Below are positions 24,821 through 32,463 of a stretch of DNA of 64,000 nt, in pieces. The position numbers were made by a program, and so were the translations under genes. Position 1 is the stretch's first letter. Every line of letters starts with the position of its first letter. The DNA is from Allonocardiopsis opalescens (GTDB taxonomy: Bacteria > Actinomycetota > Actinomycetes > Streptosporangiales > Streptosporangiaceae): positions 992,001 to 1,056,000 of the forward strand of contig NZ_PVZC01000001.1 of assembly GCF_003002095.1 (NCBI RefSeq), written 5' to 3'. The notes below the pieces were generated by a model. It searched no databases. It was not told where the DNA came from and worked only from the letters and a program-made list of their open reading frames with translations.

Positions 24821-26617
24821 ATGCCGTCTGAGCAGGCCGAACCGAACGAGACCGCCGCCCACGATCCCGACGGATCGGGCAGCGGGGTGGCGCCCGGGGC
24901 GCCGCGGCCGCTGCGCAGCCACGAGTGGTTCGGCGAGTCCGGCCGCAACGGCTTCATCCACCGGTCCTGGATGAAGGCGCAGGGCTTCTCCGAGGAGGTG
25001 TTCGACGGCCGCCCGGTGATCGGCATCTGCAACACCTGGTCGGAGCTGACGCCCTGCAACGCGCACCTGCGGCGGCTGGCCGAGTCGGTCAAGCGCGGCG
25101 TCTGGCAGGCGGGCGGCTTCCCGGTGGAGTTCCCGGTCATGTCGCTGGGCGAGACGATGCTGCGGCCCACCGCAATGCTCTTCCGCAACCTGCTCAGCAT
25201 GGACGTGGAGGAGTCGCTGCGCGGCAACCCCGTCGACGGCGCGGTGCTGCTCACCGGCTGCGACAAGACCACCCCCGGCTCGGTGATGGGCGCCGCCAGC
25301 GTCGACCTGCCCACGCTGGTCGTCACCGGCGGCCCGATGCTCAACGGCAAGTTCCGCGGCTGCGACATCGGCTCGGGCACCGCGGTCTGGCAGTTCACCC
25401 AGGACCTCAACGCCGGGCGGATGAGCGTGGAGGACTACGAGGCGGCCGAGTCCGGCATGTCGCGCAGCAACGGCCACTGCATGACCATGGGCACCGCCTC
25501 GACGATGGCGTGCATGGTCGAGGCGCTCGGCCTGCAGCTGCCCGGCTCGGCAGCGGTGCCCGCCGTCGACTCCCGCCGCTACGCCATCGCGCAGCGCGCC
25601 GGGCAGCGGATCGTGGCCATGGTCCACGAGGACCTGCGGATGAGCCGGATCGTCACCCGCGCCTCCTTCGCCAACGCGATCCGTACCAACGCCGCCCTCG
25701 GCGGCTCCACCAACGCCGTCATCCACCTGCTCGCCATCGCCGGGCGCCTCGGCGTGCCGCTGGAGCTGGCCGACTTCGACACCTGGACCGCCGACGTGCC
25801 CTGGCTGGTCGACCTCCAGCCGTCCGGGCGCTTCCTGATGGAGGACTTCTACTACGCGGGCGGCCTGCCCGCCGTGCTGCGCGAACTGCTGCCGGTACTG
25901 GACCGCGACGCGCTGACGGTGACCGGGAAGAGCATCGGCGAGAACGTCGCCGGTGCCGTGCGCACCGAGGGCACCGAGGTGATCAGGCCGCTGGCCGAAC
26001 CGCTGGCGATGGGCGCGGGCACCGCCGTGCTGCGCGGCAACCTGGCCCCCGACGGCGCCGTGATCAAGCGCTCGGCCGCCTCGCCCCGGCTGCTCCGCCA
26101 CCGGGGGCGCGCCCTGGTCTTCGACAGCATCGAGGAGTACGACGCCGTCGTCGACGACCCCGGGCTCGACGTGGACGCCGACACCGTGCTGGTGCTGCGC
26201 TACGCCGGGCCGCGCGGCTACCCGGGCATGCCCGAGGTCGGCAACCTCACCATCCCGCGCAAGCTCGCCGAGCAGGGGATCGACGACCTGGTGCGCATCT
26301 CCGACGCCCGGATGAGCGGCACCGCCTACGGCACCGTCGTCTTGCACGCCTGCCCGGAGGCGGCCGTCGGCGGCCCGCTCGCCCTGGTCCGCACCGGCGA
26401 CTGGATCGAACTGGACGTGGAGCGGCGCTCCCTCCACCTCGACGTGCCCGACGACGAACTCGACCGCCGCCGCGCCGCGTGGACCCCGCCGCACCTCCCG
26501 CACGACCGCGGCTGGGCCCGGCTCTACGTCGACCGCGTGCTGCAGGCCAGCGAGGGCTGCGACCTGGACTTCCTGGTCGGCGGCAGCGGCTCGGCCGTGG
26601 CGAGGCAGTCGCATTGA
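24821..26617 (+). CDS. IlvD/Edd-family sugar-acid dehydratase (L-arabinonate/pentonate dehydratase-like)
   Basis: A 598-residue dehydratase. The N-terminal LRSHEWFGESGRNGFIHRSW and the [2Fe-2S] ligands Cys70 (GICNTWSELTPCN), Cys147 (TGCDKTTPGS) and Cys220 (SRSNGHCMTMGTAS) mark the aldonate branch of the family rather than dihydroxyacid or 6-phosphogluconate dehydratase. It removes water from an aldonate to give a 2-keto-3-deoxy acid. The 30-residue N-terminal extension is low-complexity. AAGGAG precedes the ATG at 24821. Preceded by element copy B, so it may be a separate transcription unit from the UxaA operon. Confidence 0.87.
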   Translation: MPSEQAEPNETAAHDPDGSGSGVAPGAPRPLRSHEWFGESGRNGFIHRSWMKAQGFSEEVFDGRPVIGICNTWSELTPCNAHLRRLAESVKRGVWQAGGFPVEFPVMSLGETMLRPTAMLFRNLLSMDVEESLRGNPVDGAVLLTGCDKTTPGSVMGAASVDLPTLVVTGGPMLNGKFRGCDIGSGTAVWQFTQDLNAGRMSVEDYEAAESGMSRSNGHCMTMGTASTMACMVEALGLQLPGSAAVPAVDSRRYAIAQRAGQRIVAMVHEDLRMSRIVTRASFANAIRTNAALGGSTNAVIHLLAIAGRLGVPLELADFDTWTADVPWLVDLQPSGRFLMEDFYYAGGLPAVLRELLPVLDRDALTVTGKSIGENVAGAVRTEGTEVIRPLAEPLAMGAGTAVLRGNLAPDGAVIKRSAASPRLLRHRGRALVFDSIEEYDAVVDDPGLDVDADTVLVLRYAGPRGYPGMPEVGNLTIPRKLAEQGIDDLVRISDARMSGTAYGTVVLHACPEAAVGGPLALVRTGDWIELDVERRSLHLDVPDDELDRRRAAWTPPHLPHDRGWARLYVDRVLQASEGCDLDFLVGGSGSAVARQSH

Positions 26618-27022
26618 CCGGCGGGTCGCCCCGCGCCGAGGGACGGGCGGGGCAGGCGGGCCCTCCACCCGGGCGCATGCCGGGCGGAAGCGCGGGACGG
26701 TGCCGCGGCGCACCGGGGCGCCATGGCGGGGGCGGCGCACGGAGGGCCGGTGCCGCGCCCCGGCGCGGACCGGCCGGCGTCAGGCGCGGCCCGAACCGGG
26801 GCCGGGCGGACGCGCCGCCGACCGAGAGGTGCGGGAGCGCCGTGGCACCGCAGGCAAGGACGGGGCGGACCGGACGGGTCCCCGCGCCGCGCGTCGGCGC
26901 GGACCGCGGCGGTGCCGGGCGGCCGGTGCGCGCGCCGTCGGCGGCCCGGCGGGCGGTACGCCGCCCGCACGGCCGGACATGACGAGCCGCCGAGGCGCCG
27001 GACACCGGACGGAGGTGTGGAT
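26618..27022 (+). other. 405-nt gap before lutA with one small hairpin
   Basis: No protein-like reading frame is seen on either strand; the open frames here have the Arg/Pro/Gly composition of GC-rich shadows. A perfect 8-bp stem (26949-26956 and 26961-26968) with a 4-nt TACG loop lies 55 nt before the lutA start. It could be a terminator for the dehydratase gene or a leader structure. Confidence 0.4.
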
Positions 27023-27829
27023 GTGAGCGGAGCGGGGGAGGACGCGGCGCCGCGCACGGTGGCGCTGTTCGCCTCGTGCGCGGCCGACCTCGCCGCGCCC
27101 GGACCGGCACTCGCCGCACTGCGGGTGCTGGCGGCGGCCGGGTTGCGCGTCGAGGTGCCCGAGGCGCAGACCTGCTGCGGACAGGTCGGCCTCAACAGCG
27201 GGCACCGGGAACCGGCGAAGCGGCTGATGCGGCGCTGGATCGAAGTGTTCGAGCCCTACGACGCGGTCGTCGGCGTCTCCGGCTCCTGCGTGGCGACCGT
27301 CTTCCACCAGTTCGCCCGGGTCCTCGACGGGGAGTGGCGCGGGCGCGCCGAACGGGTCGCCGCGCGCACCTGGGAGTTCACCCGCTTCGTGCACGACCGC
27401 GCCGACGGACTCGACCTGGAACTGGACACCTGCGTGACCTGGCACGACTCCTGCCACATGCTGCGCTCGCTCGGCGAGAAGTCCGCGCCCAGGCAGGTCC
27501 TCGGCCGGGTACGCGGGCTCACCCTCGCCGAGGCGGCCGACAACGAGGTCTGCTGCGGCTTCGGCGGCACCTTCGCGCTGAAGTACCCCGAACTCTCCTG
27601 CGCGATGGCCGACGGCAAACTCGACGACTTCGCCGCCACCCGCTCCGGCGGCCGCACCCCCGAACAGGTGGTGTCCGCCGACGCCACCTGCCTGCTGCAC
27701 CTGTCCTTGCGCGCCCAGGCGCGCGGCCTGCCGCTGCGCACCGTCCACATCGCCGAACTCCTGGCCGCGGCCCTGCCCGGCGGGCCGCGATCACTGCCCG
27801 CGGACGCACGGGACGGGGCGGCGACGTGA
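27023..27829 (+). CDS. lutA: L-lactate oxidation iron-sulfur protein LutA
   Basis: A 268-residue protein with two cysteine-rich CCG domains: VALFASCAADL plus QTCCGQVGLNSGH in the first half, and TWHDSCHMLR plus NEVCCGFGGTFALKYPELS in the second. This is the LutA/GlcF-like arrangement binding FeS clusters, the electron-transfer subunit of the LutABC L-lactate dehydrogenase. The GTG at 27023 is preferred because GGAGG lies 7 nt before it. First gene of lutA-sORF-lutB-lutC. Confidence 0.87.
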   Translation: MSGAGEDAAPRTVALFASCAADLAAPGPALAALRVLAAAGLRVEVPEAQTCCGQVGLNSGHREPAKRLMRRWIEVFEPYDAVVGVSGSCVATVFHQFARVLDGEWRGRAERVAARTWEFTRFVHDRADGLDLELDTCVTWHDSCHMLRSLGEKSAPRQVLGRVRGLTLAEAADNEVCCGFGGTFALKYPELSCAMADGKLDDFAATRSGGRTPEQVVSADATCLLHLSLRAQARGLPLRTVHIAELLAAALPGGPRSLPADARDGAAT

Positions 27830-27969
27830 GCGGCGCGGTCTCGCTCGGCGGGCCCGGACGCGTGGCGCCGGCCGGAGGCTGCTCCGGCCGCGGCGGGGCG
27901 TCGCGGTGCCCGCCCGCGGGCGGTACGGAGAGCGGGCGCGCCCGGAGCGGCCCGACGGGGGAGGGACTG

Positions 27970-28047
27970 ATGGACGAACACCGCAAGCTGACCATCGCAC
28001 CGGGCGGCGGGGCCGGAGTGCGTCCGGCCGGGGAGGAGGTCCGATGA
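27970..28047 (+). CDS. Possible 25-residue small ORF coupled to lutB
   Basis: ATG at 27970 with GGGGGAGGGACTG just upstream, encoding MDEHRKLTIAPGGGAGVRPA and five more residues. Its TGA overlaps the lutB ATG (ATGA). A longer version in the same frame would start at a GTG overlapping the lutA stop (27826) and give 73 aa. Either would bridge the otherwise unusual 214-nt gap inside the lut operon. No homology is recognised; coding status is uncertain. Confidence 0.4.
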   Translation: MDEHRKLTIAPGGGAGVRPAGEEVR

Positions 28048-29573
28048 GCCGGGCACCGCACGAGTCGGCCGCGCTGACCGGGCGCGAGCGGGTGCCGCTG
28101 ACGCGGCCCGGGTGGGCGGCCGGGGAGCGGCAGGAGCACCGGCGTCCGCTGCCGCTCGTCGCGGCCGAGGCCGTGGCGCGGCCGGAGGCGCGGCGGTCGG
28201 GGGCGCGGCTGGCGGACCGCAGCCGCGACTGGCACCGGGGCGGCTGGCCGGAGCCGATGGCCGGGCTGCGCGAGCGGGCGGCCGCGATCCGGCGCGAGAC
28301 CCTGGCCGACCTGGAGGGGTACCTCGCGGCTCTGACCGAGCGGATCACCGAGCACGGCGGCACCGTGCACCGCGCCGCGACCGCGGCCGACGCCGCCGCG
28401 GCCGTGCGGCGGATCGCGGCCGGAGCCGGGGCGCGGCTGGTGGTGAAGTCCAAGTCCATGGTCACCGAGGAGATCGAGCTGAACCGGGCGCTGGAGGCCG
28501 ACGGCGTCGAGGTGGTCGAGACGGACCTGGGCGAGTACATCGTGCAGCTCGGCGACGAGCGGCCCTCGCACATCATCGCGCCCGCCGTGCACCTGGGCCG
28601 CGAGGACGTGGCCGACCGCTTCGAGGCGCTGGCCGGTCGGCGGCTGGACCGGGACGCCGCCGCGCTCGCGTCCTTCGCCCGCGGGCGGCTGCGCGAGGAC
28701 TTCCGCCGCGCCGACATGGGCGTGACCGGCGTGAACTTCGCGGTCGCCGAGACCGGCACGCTGGTCACCGTCACCAACGAGGGCAACGCCCGTATGGTCA
28801 CCTCGCAGCCGAGGGTGCACGTCGCGGTGATGACGCTGGAGAAGGTGATCCCGCGGATGGCCGACCTGGGCACCCTGATCCCGCTGCTGTCCTACGCCGG
28901 AACCCGCCAACCCGTCACCGTCTACCAGTCGATGGTCACCGGGCCGCGCCGCGAGGGCGAGACCGACGGACCCGAGGAGCTGCACGTCGTCATCCTGGAC
29001 AACGGCCGCAGCCGGATCGCCCGGGGGAAGTACGCCGAGGTGCTGGCCTGCATCCGCTGCGGCGCCTGCCAGACCGCGTGCCCGGTCTTCCGCACCCTGG
29101 GCGGCGGCCACGCCTACGGCGCCACCTACGGAGGGCCGATCGGCGCGGTGCTCTCGCCGCTGCTGGGGGAGCATCCGGCCGACGCGGGGCTGCCGTTCCT
29201 GTCCAGCCTCTGCGGCGCGTGCGGAGACGTCTGCCCGGTCAAGATCCCGCTGCCGGACATGCTGGTGGACCTGCGCGCCGACCACGCCGAGCGGGCCGCG
29301 CCCGCCGCCCTCGCGGCCCGGGCCGGATGGCGAGCGTGGGCGGCCGCCTGGTCGAGCGGCCGCGGCTACGCGCTGTCGGTCGCCGCCGCCCGCCTCGGCT
29401 CCCGCCTGCTGCCCCGGCGCCTGCTCGCGGCCCTGCCGGGTCCGCAGCGCCGCTGGGCGCGCGGCCGCACCCTTCCCGACCTGCGCGAAGCGGGCCGGTT
29501 CCGGCGGACCCTGCGCGCCCTGCGGCCCCGTCGCGAAGGCCCGGCCGACCGGCCCGAGGAGGTGGGCCCGTGA
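28044..29573 (+). CDS. lutB: L-lactate oxidation iron-sulfur protein LutB
   Basis: A 509-residue protein with an N-terminal LUD-type region (VVKSKSMVTEEIELN, GVTGVNFAVAETGTLVTVTN, ending around residue 320) and two 4Fe-4S motifs, CIRCGACQTACP and CGACGDVCPVKIP. The C-terminus is a DUF3390-like Arg-rich tail. Together with LutA and LutC it oxidises L-lactate to pyruvate at the inner membrane. GGAGGAGGTCCG precedes the ATG at 28044. The protein is slightly longer than B. subtilis LutB because of about 35 extra N-terminal residues. Confidence 0.9.
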   Translation: MSRAPHESAALTGRERVPLTRPGWAAGERQEHRRPLPLVAAEAVARPEARRSGARLADRSRDWHRGGWPEPMAGLRERAAAIRRETLADLEGYLAALTERITEHGGTVHRAATAADAAAAVRRIAAGAGARLVVKSKSMVTEEIELNRALEADGVEVVETDLGEYIVQLGDERPSHIIAPAVHLGREDVADRFEALAGRRLDRDAAALASFARGRLREDFRRADMGVTGVNFAVAETGTLVTVTNEGNARMVTSQPRVHVAVMTLEKVIPRMADLGTLIPLLSYAGTRQPVTVYQSMVTGPRREGETDGPEELHVVILDNGRSRIARGKYAEVLACIRCGACQTACPVFRTLGGGHAYGATYGGPIGAVLSPLLGEHPADAGLPFLSSLCGACGDVCPVKIPLPDMLVDLRADHAERAAPAALAARAGWRAWAAAWSSGRGYALSVAAARLGSRLLPRRLLAALPGPQRRWARGRTLPDLREAGRFRRTLRALRPRREGPADRPEEVGP

Positions 29574-30379
29574 GCCCGGCCGGACGGGACGGGGCCGCCG
29601 AGCCGGGCGGTGACGCGCCGGGACGGCCGGGCGGCGTGGGCTCCGGTGCGGGCGGAGCCGGCGACCGCGGCGGCGCGGTGCGGACGTCTGGCACCGGAGC
29701 GGTCGACCCCGGAGGCGCGTCCGGTCGCGTGAACGCGGACGGCGCGCGTGGTCTGAGCGGCGACGTGGCGGCGGCTCCCGTGAGCGGTGATGCGGGCGGC
29801 GGGCATGGCGCCGCGGCCGGTGACGCGCTGGCGGGGCCCGCAGCGGCGGATCCCGGCGGTGCGGCGACGGCCGCCGGAGGCGGGGCCGGAAACCTCGCGG
29901 ACCGGTTCGCGGCGGCCCTGGAGGCGGTCGGCGGGCGGGTGCACCGGGCGGCGGACCCGGCCGAAGCGGCGGAGCGGGTGCGCGGGCTCTGCGGGGAGCG
30001 GCCGGTGGCGGCCGACCGGGACGAGGTGCTGGCCGGGGTGGTGTCCGGGCTGGTGCTGGTCGACGACCCGTGGGCGGCGGAGTTCGGACTGACCACGGCG
30101 CTGGCCGCGGCGGCCGATACCGGCACGCTCGCGCTGGCCTACGACCGCGACCACCCGCGCGGCACCTCGCTGGTGCCGCCGGTGCACATCGCGGTGGTCC
30201 CGGCCGACCGGCTGGTGCCCGGCTACGCCGACGCCGTGGCGCGGCTGGCCGCGCTGCGCCCCGTCCCCTCGGGTATGCAGATGATCAGCGGGCCGAGCAG
30301 TTCGGGCGATATCGAGATGGAGCTGGTGCGGGGGATGCACGGTCCGCTCGCCCTGCACGTCGTCCTGGTCGGTGGCTGA
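29570..30379 (+). CDS. lutC: LutC-like LUD-domain protein with long low-complexity N-terminus
   Basis: A 269-residue protein. Only residues about 110-269 form the LUD domain (LADRFAAALEAVGGRVHRAA, then LALAYDRDHPRGTSLVPPVH and ISGPSSSGDIEMELVRGMHG). The first about 105 residues are a Gly/Ala/Asp/Pro-rich stretch without structure and with no counterpart in usual LutC (200-240 aa). The GTG at 29570 overlaps the lutB stop (GTGA) behind GAGGAGG, so the long form is supported by position. An internal start nearer the LUD domain cannot be excluded. Confidence 0.82.
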   Translation: MSPAGRDGAAEPGGDAPGRPGGVGSGAGGAGDRGGAVRTSGTGAVDPGGASGRVNADGARGLSGDVAAAPVSGDAGGGHGAAAGDALAGPAAADPGGAATAAGGGAGNLADRFAAALEAVGGRVHRAADPAEAAERVRGLCGERPVAADRDEVLAGVVSGLVLVDDPWAAEFGLTTALAAAADTGTLALAYDRDHPRGTSLVPPVHIAVVPADRLVPGYADAVARLAALRPVPSGMQMISGPSSSGDIEMELVRGMHGPLALHVVLVGG

Positions 30380-30433
30380 GCCGTGCGTCCGCGCTGGTCG
30401 GCGCGGTGCGTTGACGGGTCTACGCAAGCGAGT

Positions 30434-30462
30434 GCAAGAATTTGCGGAAACTGACGTAGAGT
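30434..30462 (+). promoter_or_regulatory. LacI operator CAAGAATTTGCGG and leaderless -10 TAGAGT
   Basis: GCAA/TTGC half-sites at 30434-30445 sit inside the 13-mer CAAGAATTTGCGG (30435-30447). A near copy, CAAGATATTGCGG, occurs before the binding-protein gene at 32346. TAGAGT (30457-30462) is followed after 6 nt by the ATG at 30469, so the lacI transcript is probably leaderless. The operator would overlap its promoter, giving autoregulation. Confidence 0.6.
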
Positions 30463-30468
30463 GGGCCC

Positions 30469-31512
30469 ATGACACGGCGATTGGCTGAGGTGGCGAAGAA
30501 GGTCGGGGTCAGCGAGGCGACCGTGAGCCGGGTCCTCAACGACCGGCCAGGGGTGTCGGAGAGCACCCGGGCGGCGGTGCTCACCGCGCTGGACGTGATG
30601 GGCTACGAGCGGCCCACCCAGCTGCGCGGCGACCGCGCCCGGCTGGTCGGCTTGGTCCTGCCCGAGCTGCAGAACCCCATCTTCCCCGCGCTGGCCGACG
30701 TCATCGGCAACGCCCTCGCGCAGCGCGGCTTCACCCCGGTGCTGTGCACCCGCACCACTCAGGGCGTGTCCGAGGCCGACTACGTGTCGATGCTGCTGGA
30801 GCAGCACGCCTCCGGCGTGATCTTCGCGGGCGGGCTGTACGCCCAGGCCGACGCCGCCCACGGCCACTACCGGCGGATGCACGAGCGCAAGCTGCCGGTG
30901 GTGCTGATCAACGCCGCCATCGACGGCCTGGGCTTCGCCCGGGTGACCTGCGACGACAGAGTGGCTGTGGAGCAGGGGCTGGCGCACCTGCGCGCGCTCG
31001 GCCACGAGCGGGTCGGCGTGGTGCTCGGCCCGCCCGACCACGTCCCCTCGCGGGCCAAGCTGGCGGCCTTCCGCGCCCTGGGCGAGCGCCACGGCATGGA
31101 CGTCGGCGAGGAAGCGGTGGAGCACGCCATGTTCTCGCTGGAGAGCGGCCAGGTGGCCGCGGGCCGGCTGCTGGACCGGGGCGTCACCGGCCTGCTGTGC
31201 GCCAACGACCCCCTCGCCCTCGGGGTGGTGCGGGCGGCCCGCCGGCGCGGCCTGTCGGTGCCCGGCGAGGTGTCGGTGGTCGGCTACGACGACTCCGCCT
31301 TCATGAACTGCACCGACCCGCCGCTGACCACCGTGCGCCAGCCCATCGAGGCGATGGGCCGGGCCGCCGTGGAGCTGCTGGCCGGGCAGATCGACGGCGG
31401 CGCCACCACGGCCGAGGAGCTGATGTTCGACCCCGAGCTGGTGGTGCGCGGCTCCACCGGCCCGGTGGCGCGCGCCCGCGACCTCGACGGGGCGTCGCGG
31501 ATTACGGGCTGA
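30469..31512 (+). CDS. LacI-family sugar-responsive repressor
   Basis: A 347-residue regulator. The helix-turn-helix and hinge are clear at the N-terminus (RLAEVAKKVGVSEATVSRVL, NDRPGVSESTRAAVLTALD). The remainder is a periplasmic-binding-protein fold (LVGLVLPELQNPIFPALADV) ending with the usual TTVRQPIEAMGRAAVELL block. It probably controls the ABC-transporter/alpha-glucosidase operon downstream, because a matching operator overlaps that promoter. No Shine-Dalgarno is seen; the start fits a leaderless mRNA. Confidence 0.9.
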   Translation: MTRRLAEVAKKVGVSEATVSRVLNDRPGVSESTRAAVLTALDVMGYERPTQLRGDRARLVGLVLPELQNPIFPALADVIGNALAQRGFTPVLCTRTTQGVSEADYVSMLLEQHASGVIFAGGLYAQADAAHGHYRRMHERKLPVVLINAAIDGLGFARVTCDDRVAVEQGLAHLRALGHERVGVVLGPPDHVPSRAKLAAFRALGERHGMDVGEEAVEHAMFSLESGQVAAGRLLDRGVTGLLCANDPLALGVVRAARRRGLSVPGEVSVVGYDDSAFMNCTDPPLTTVRQPIEAMGRAAVELLAGQIDGGATTAEELMFDPELVVRGSTGPVARARDLDGASRITG

Positions 31513-31622
31513 ACGGGGGCGGCGCTCCGTTTCGTGTTGCCGTGCTCCGCCTCGCAGTGCGCGCCACCGCCGTCTACCGTGAGCGTCCGGCTCCCGCCGT
31601 CCGCCGCCGCACCGCCCGACCG

Positions 31623-31762
31623 ATCCCCCTCCCGCCCAGGGGGGCGACCCCACATCCAGTCTCCCGCGATCCGGTGCGCCGGGGGAAGGGCGGGCGGGGC
31701 GGCTGTGGACGACCGGCCTCGGCGGCACGCTTCTGTGGACGAACCGCGGTCCGGGTTTGACA
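31623..31762 (+). repeat. Dispersed paired-box element, copy C
   Basis: Hairpin head at 31625-31643 and a first 46 nt identical to copy B. TGTGGACGA boxes lie at 31704 and 31734 (30 bp apart), and TTTGACAC carries TTGACA at 31757-31762. It is the most complete copy. It sits 110 nt after lacI and reads towards the binding-protein gene about 700 nt away. Confidence 0.8.
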
Positions 31763-32345
31763 CCGTGAGGGAACTCGACACCCGAGGGGATCTTGCGGCC
31801 GGTGCTGGCAGCGACGCGTGCGGCGTCGGTTCGGCTGGTGCGCTCGCCCGCCCGCCGCACGCACGCCACCGCCCGCGTCGAGCCCCCCACCCCGTGCCCG
31901 TGGCGCTCCGCCCGGCGCCCGGCCCGCCGCAACCTGGTCAAGCCGTGAGCGAGGGCACCGCGGCGGCGACCGCGTACGCGATGACGGGCCCGTAGGGCGA
32001 GCATCGAGGCGAGCGCGTGGCGGGCGCCCGCCCGCTCCGGCACCCGGGTCGGGCCGGCCAAGGCGAGGCGGCCGAGGGCCGTCCGGACGGGTCGGAGTGC
32101 GGCGAGAGGCTCCACGTCCCCGTCGCCTCGCGCCCCGTGGAGCAACCGGAGAGCCGGCACAGCGCCGCCGAGGGCGGTGAGAAGAGTGCGGCGGCAGCGG
32201 CATCCCCGCCATCCGAGCGGCCGCACCGCCCGCGTCCGCGCGTCATAGGGCCCGGGCCCTGGGTCGCTCAATTCGAGGACCCCACGTCAGCACACCTGCC
32301 TCCCGCACGCCTTCGACGTAGTGTCGATTTTTTACGGAATCTCGT
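31763..32345 (+). other. Gene-poor stretch between element C and the transporter promoter
   Basis: About 580 nt without a convincing gene on either strand. The open frames are Arg/Pro/Ala-rich and lack ribosome-binding sites or recognisable domains. Base composition drops towards AT near 32325-32400, where the promoter lies. It may be decayed sequence. Confidence 0.4.
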
Positions 32346-32382
32346 CAAGATATTGCGGTCAACCGTCTGAGATGTCTATGGT
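32346..32382 (+). promoter_or_regulatory. Promoter with overlapping LacI operator
   Basis: The -35 TTGCGG (32353-32358), an 18-bp spacer and the -10 TATGGT (32377-32382) read towards the binding-protein gene. The 13-mer CAAGATATTGCGG (32346-32358) covers the -35 and differs at two positions from the site before lacI. A perfect CAAATTTG palindrome lies at 32391-32398, near the expected transcription start region. Confidence 0.65.
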
Positions 32383-32463
32383 GAGCGTCACAAATTTGAG
32401 GGCCTTGAGGGCTTCGCCGGGACGGTCCGCGGATCGTCCGCGGCGGAGAAGGGACATCGAGCC

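Noticed and set aside
12029-27751. Isolated GTCCACA sites in coding DNA (for example in egtB near 12030 and lutA near 27743)
   Set aside because: Single 7-mers are expected by chance in 64 kb. They are unpaired, have none of the flanking element sequence, and are not counted as element copies.
30442-30462. TTGCGG plus TAGAGT as a -35/-10 pair before lacI
   Set aside because: The spacer is only 9 bp, so TTGCGG is better read as part of the operator. TAGAGT is kept as a leaderless -10.
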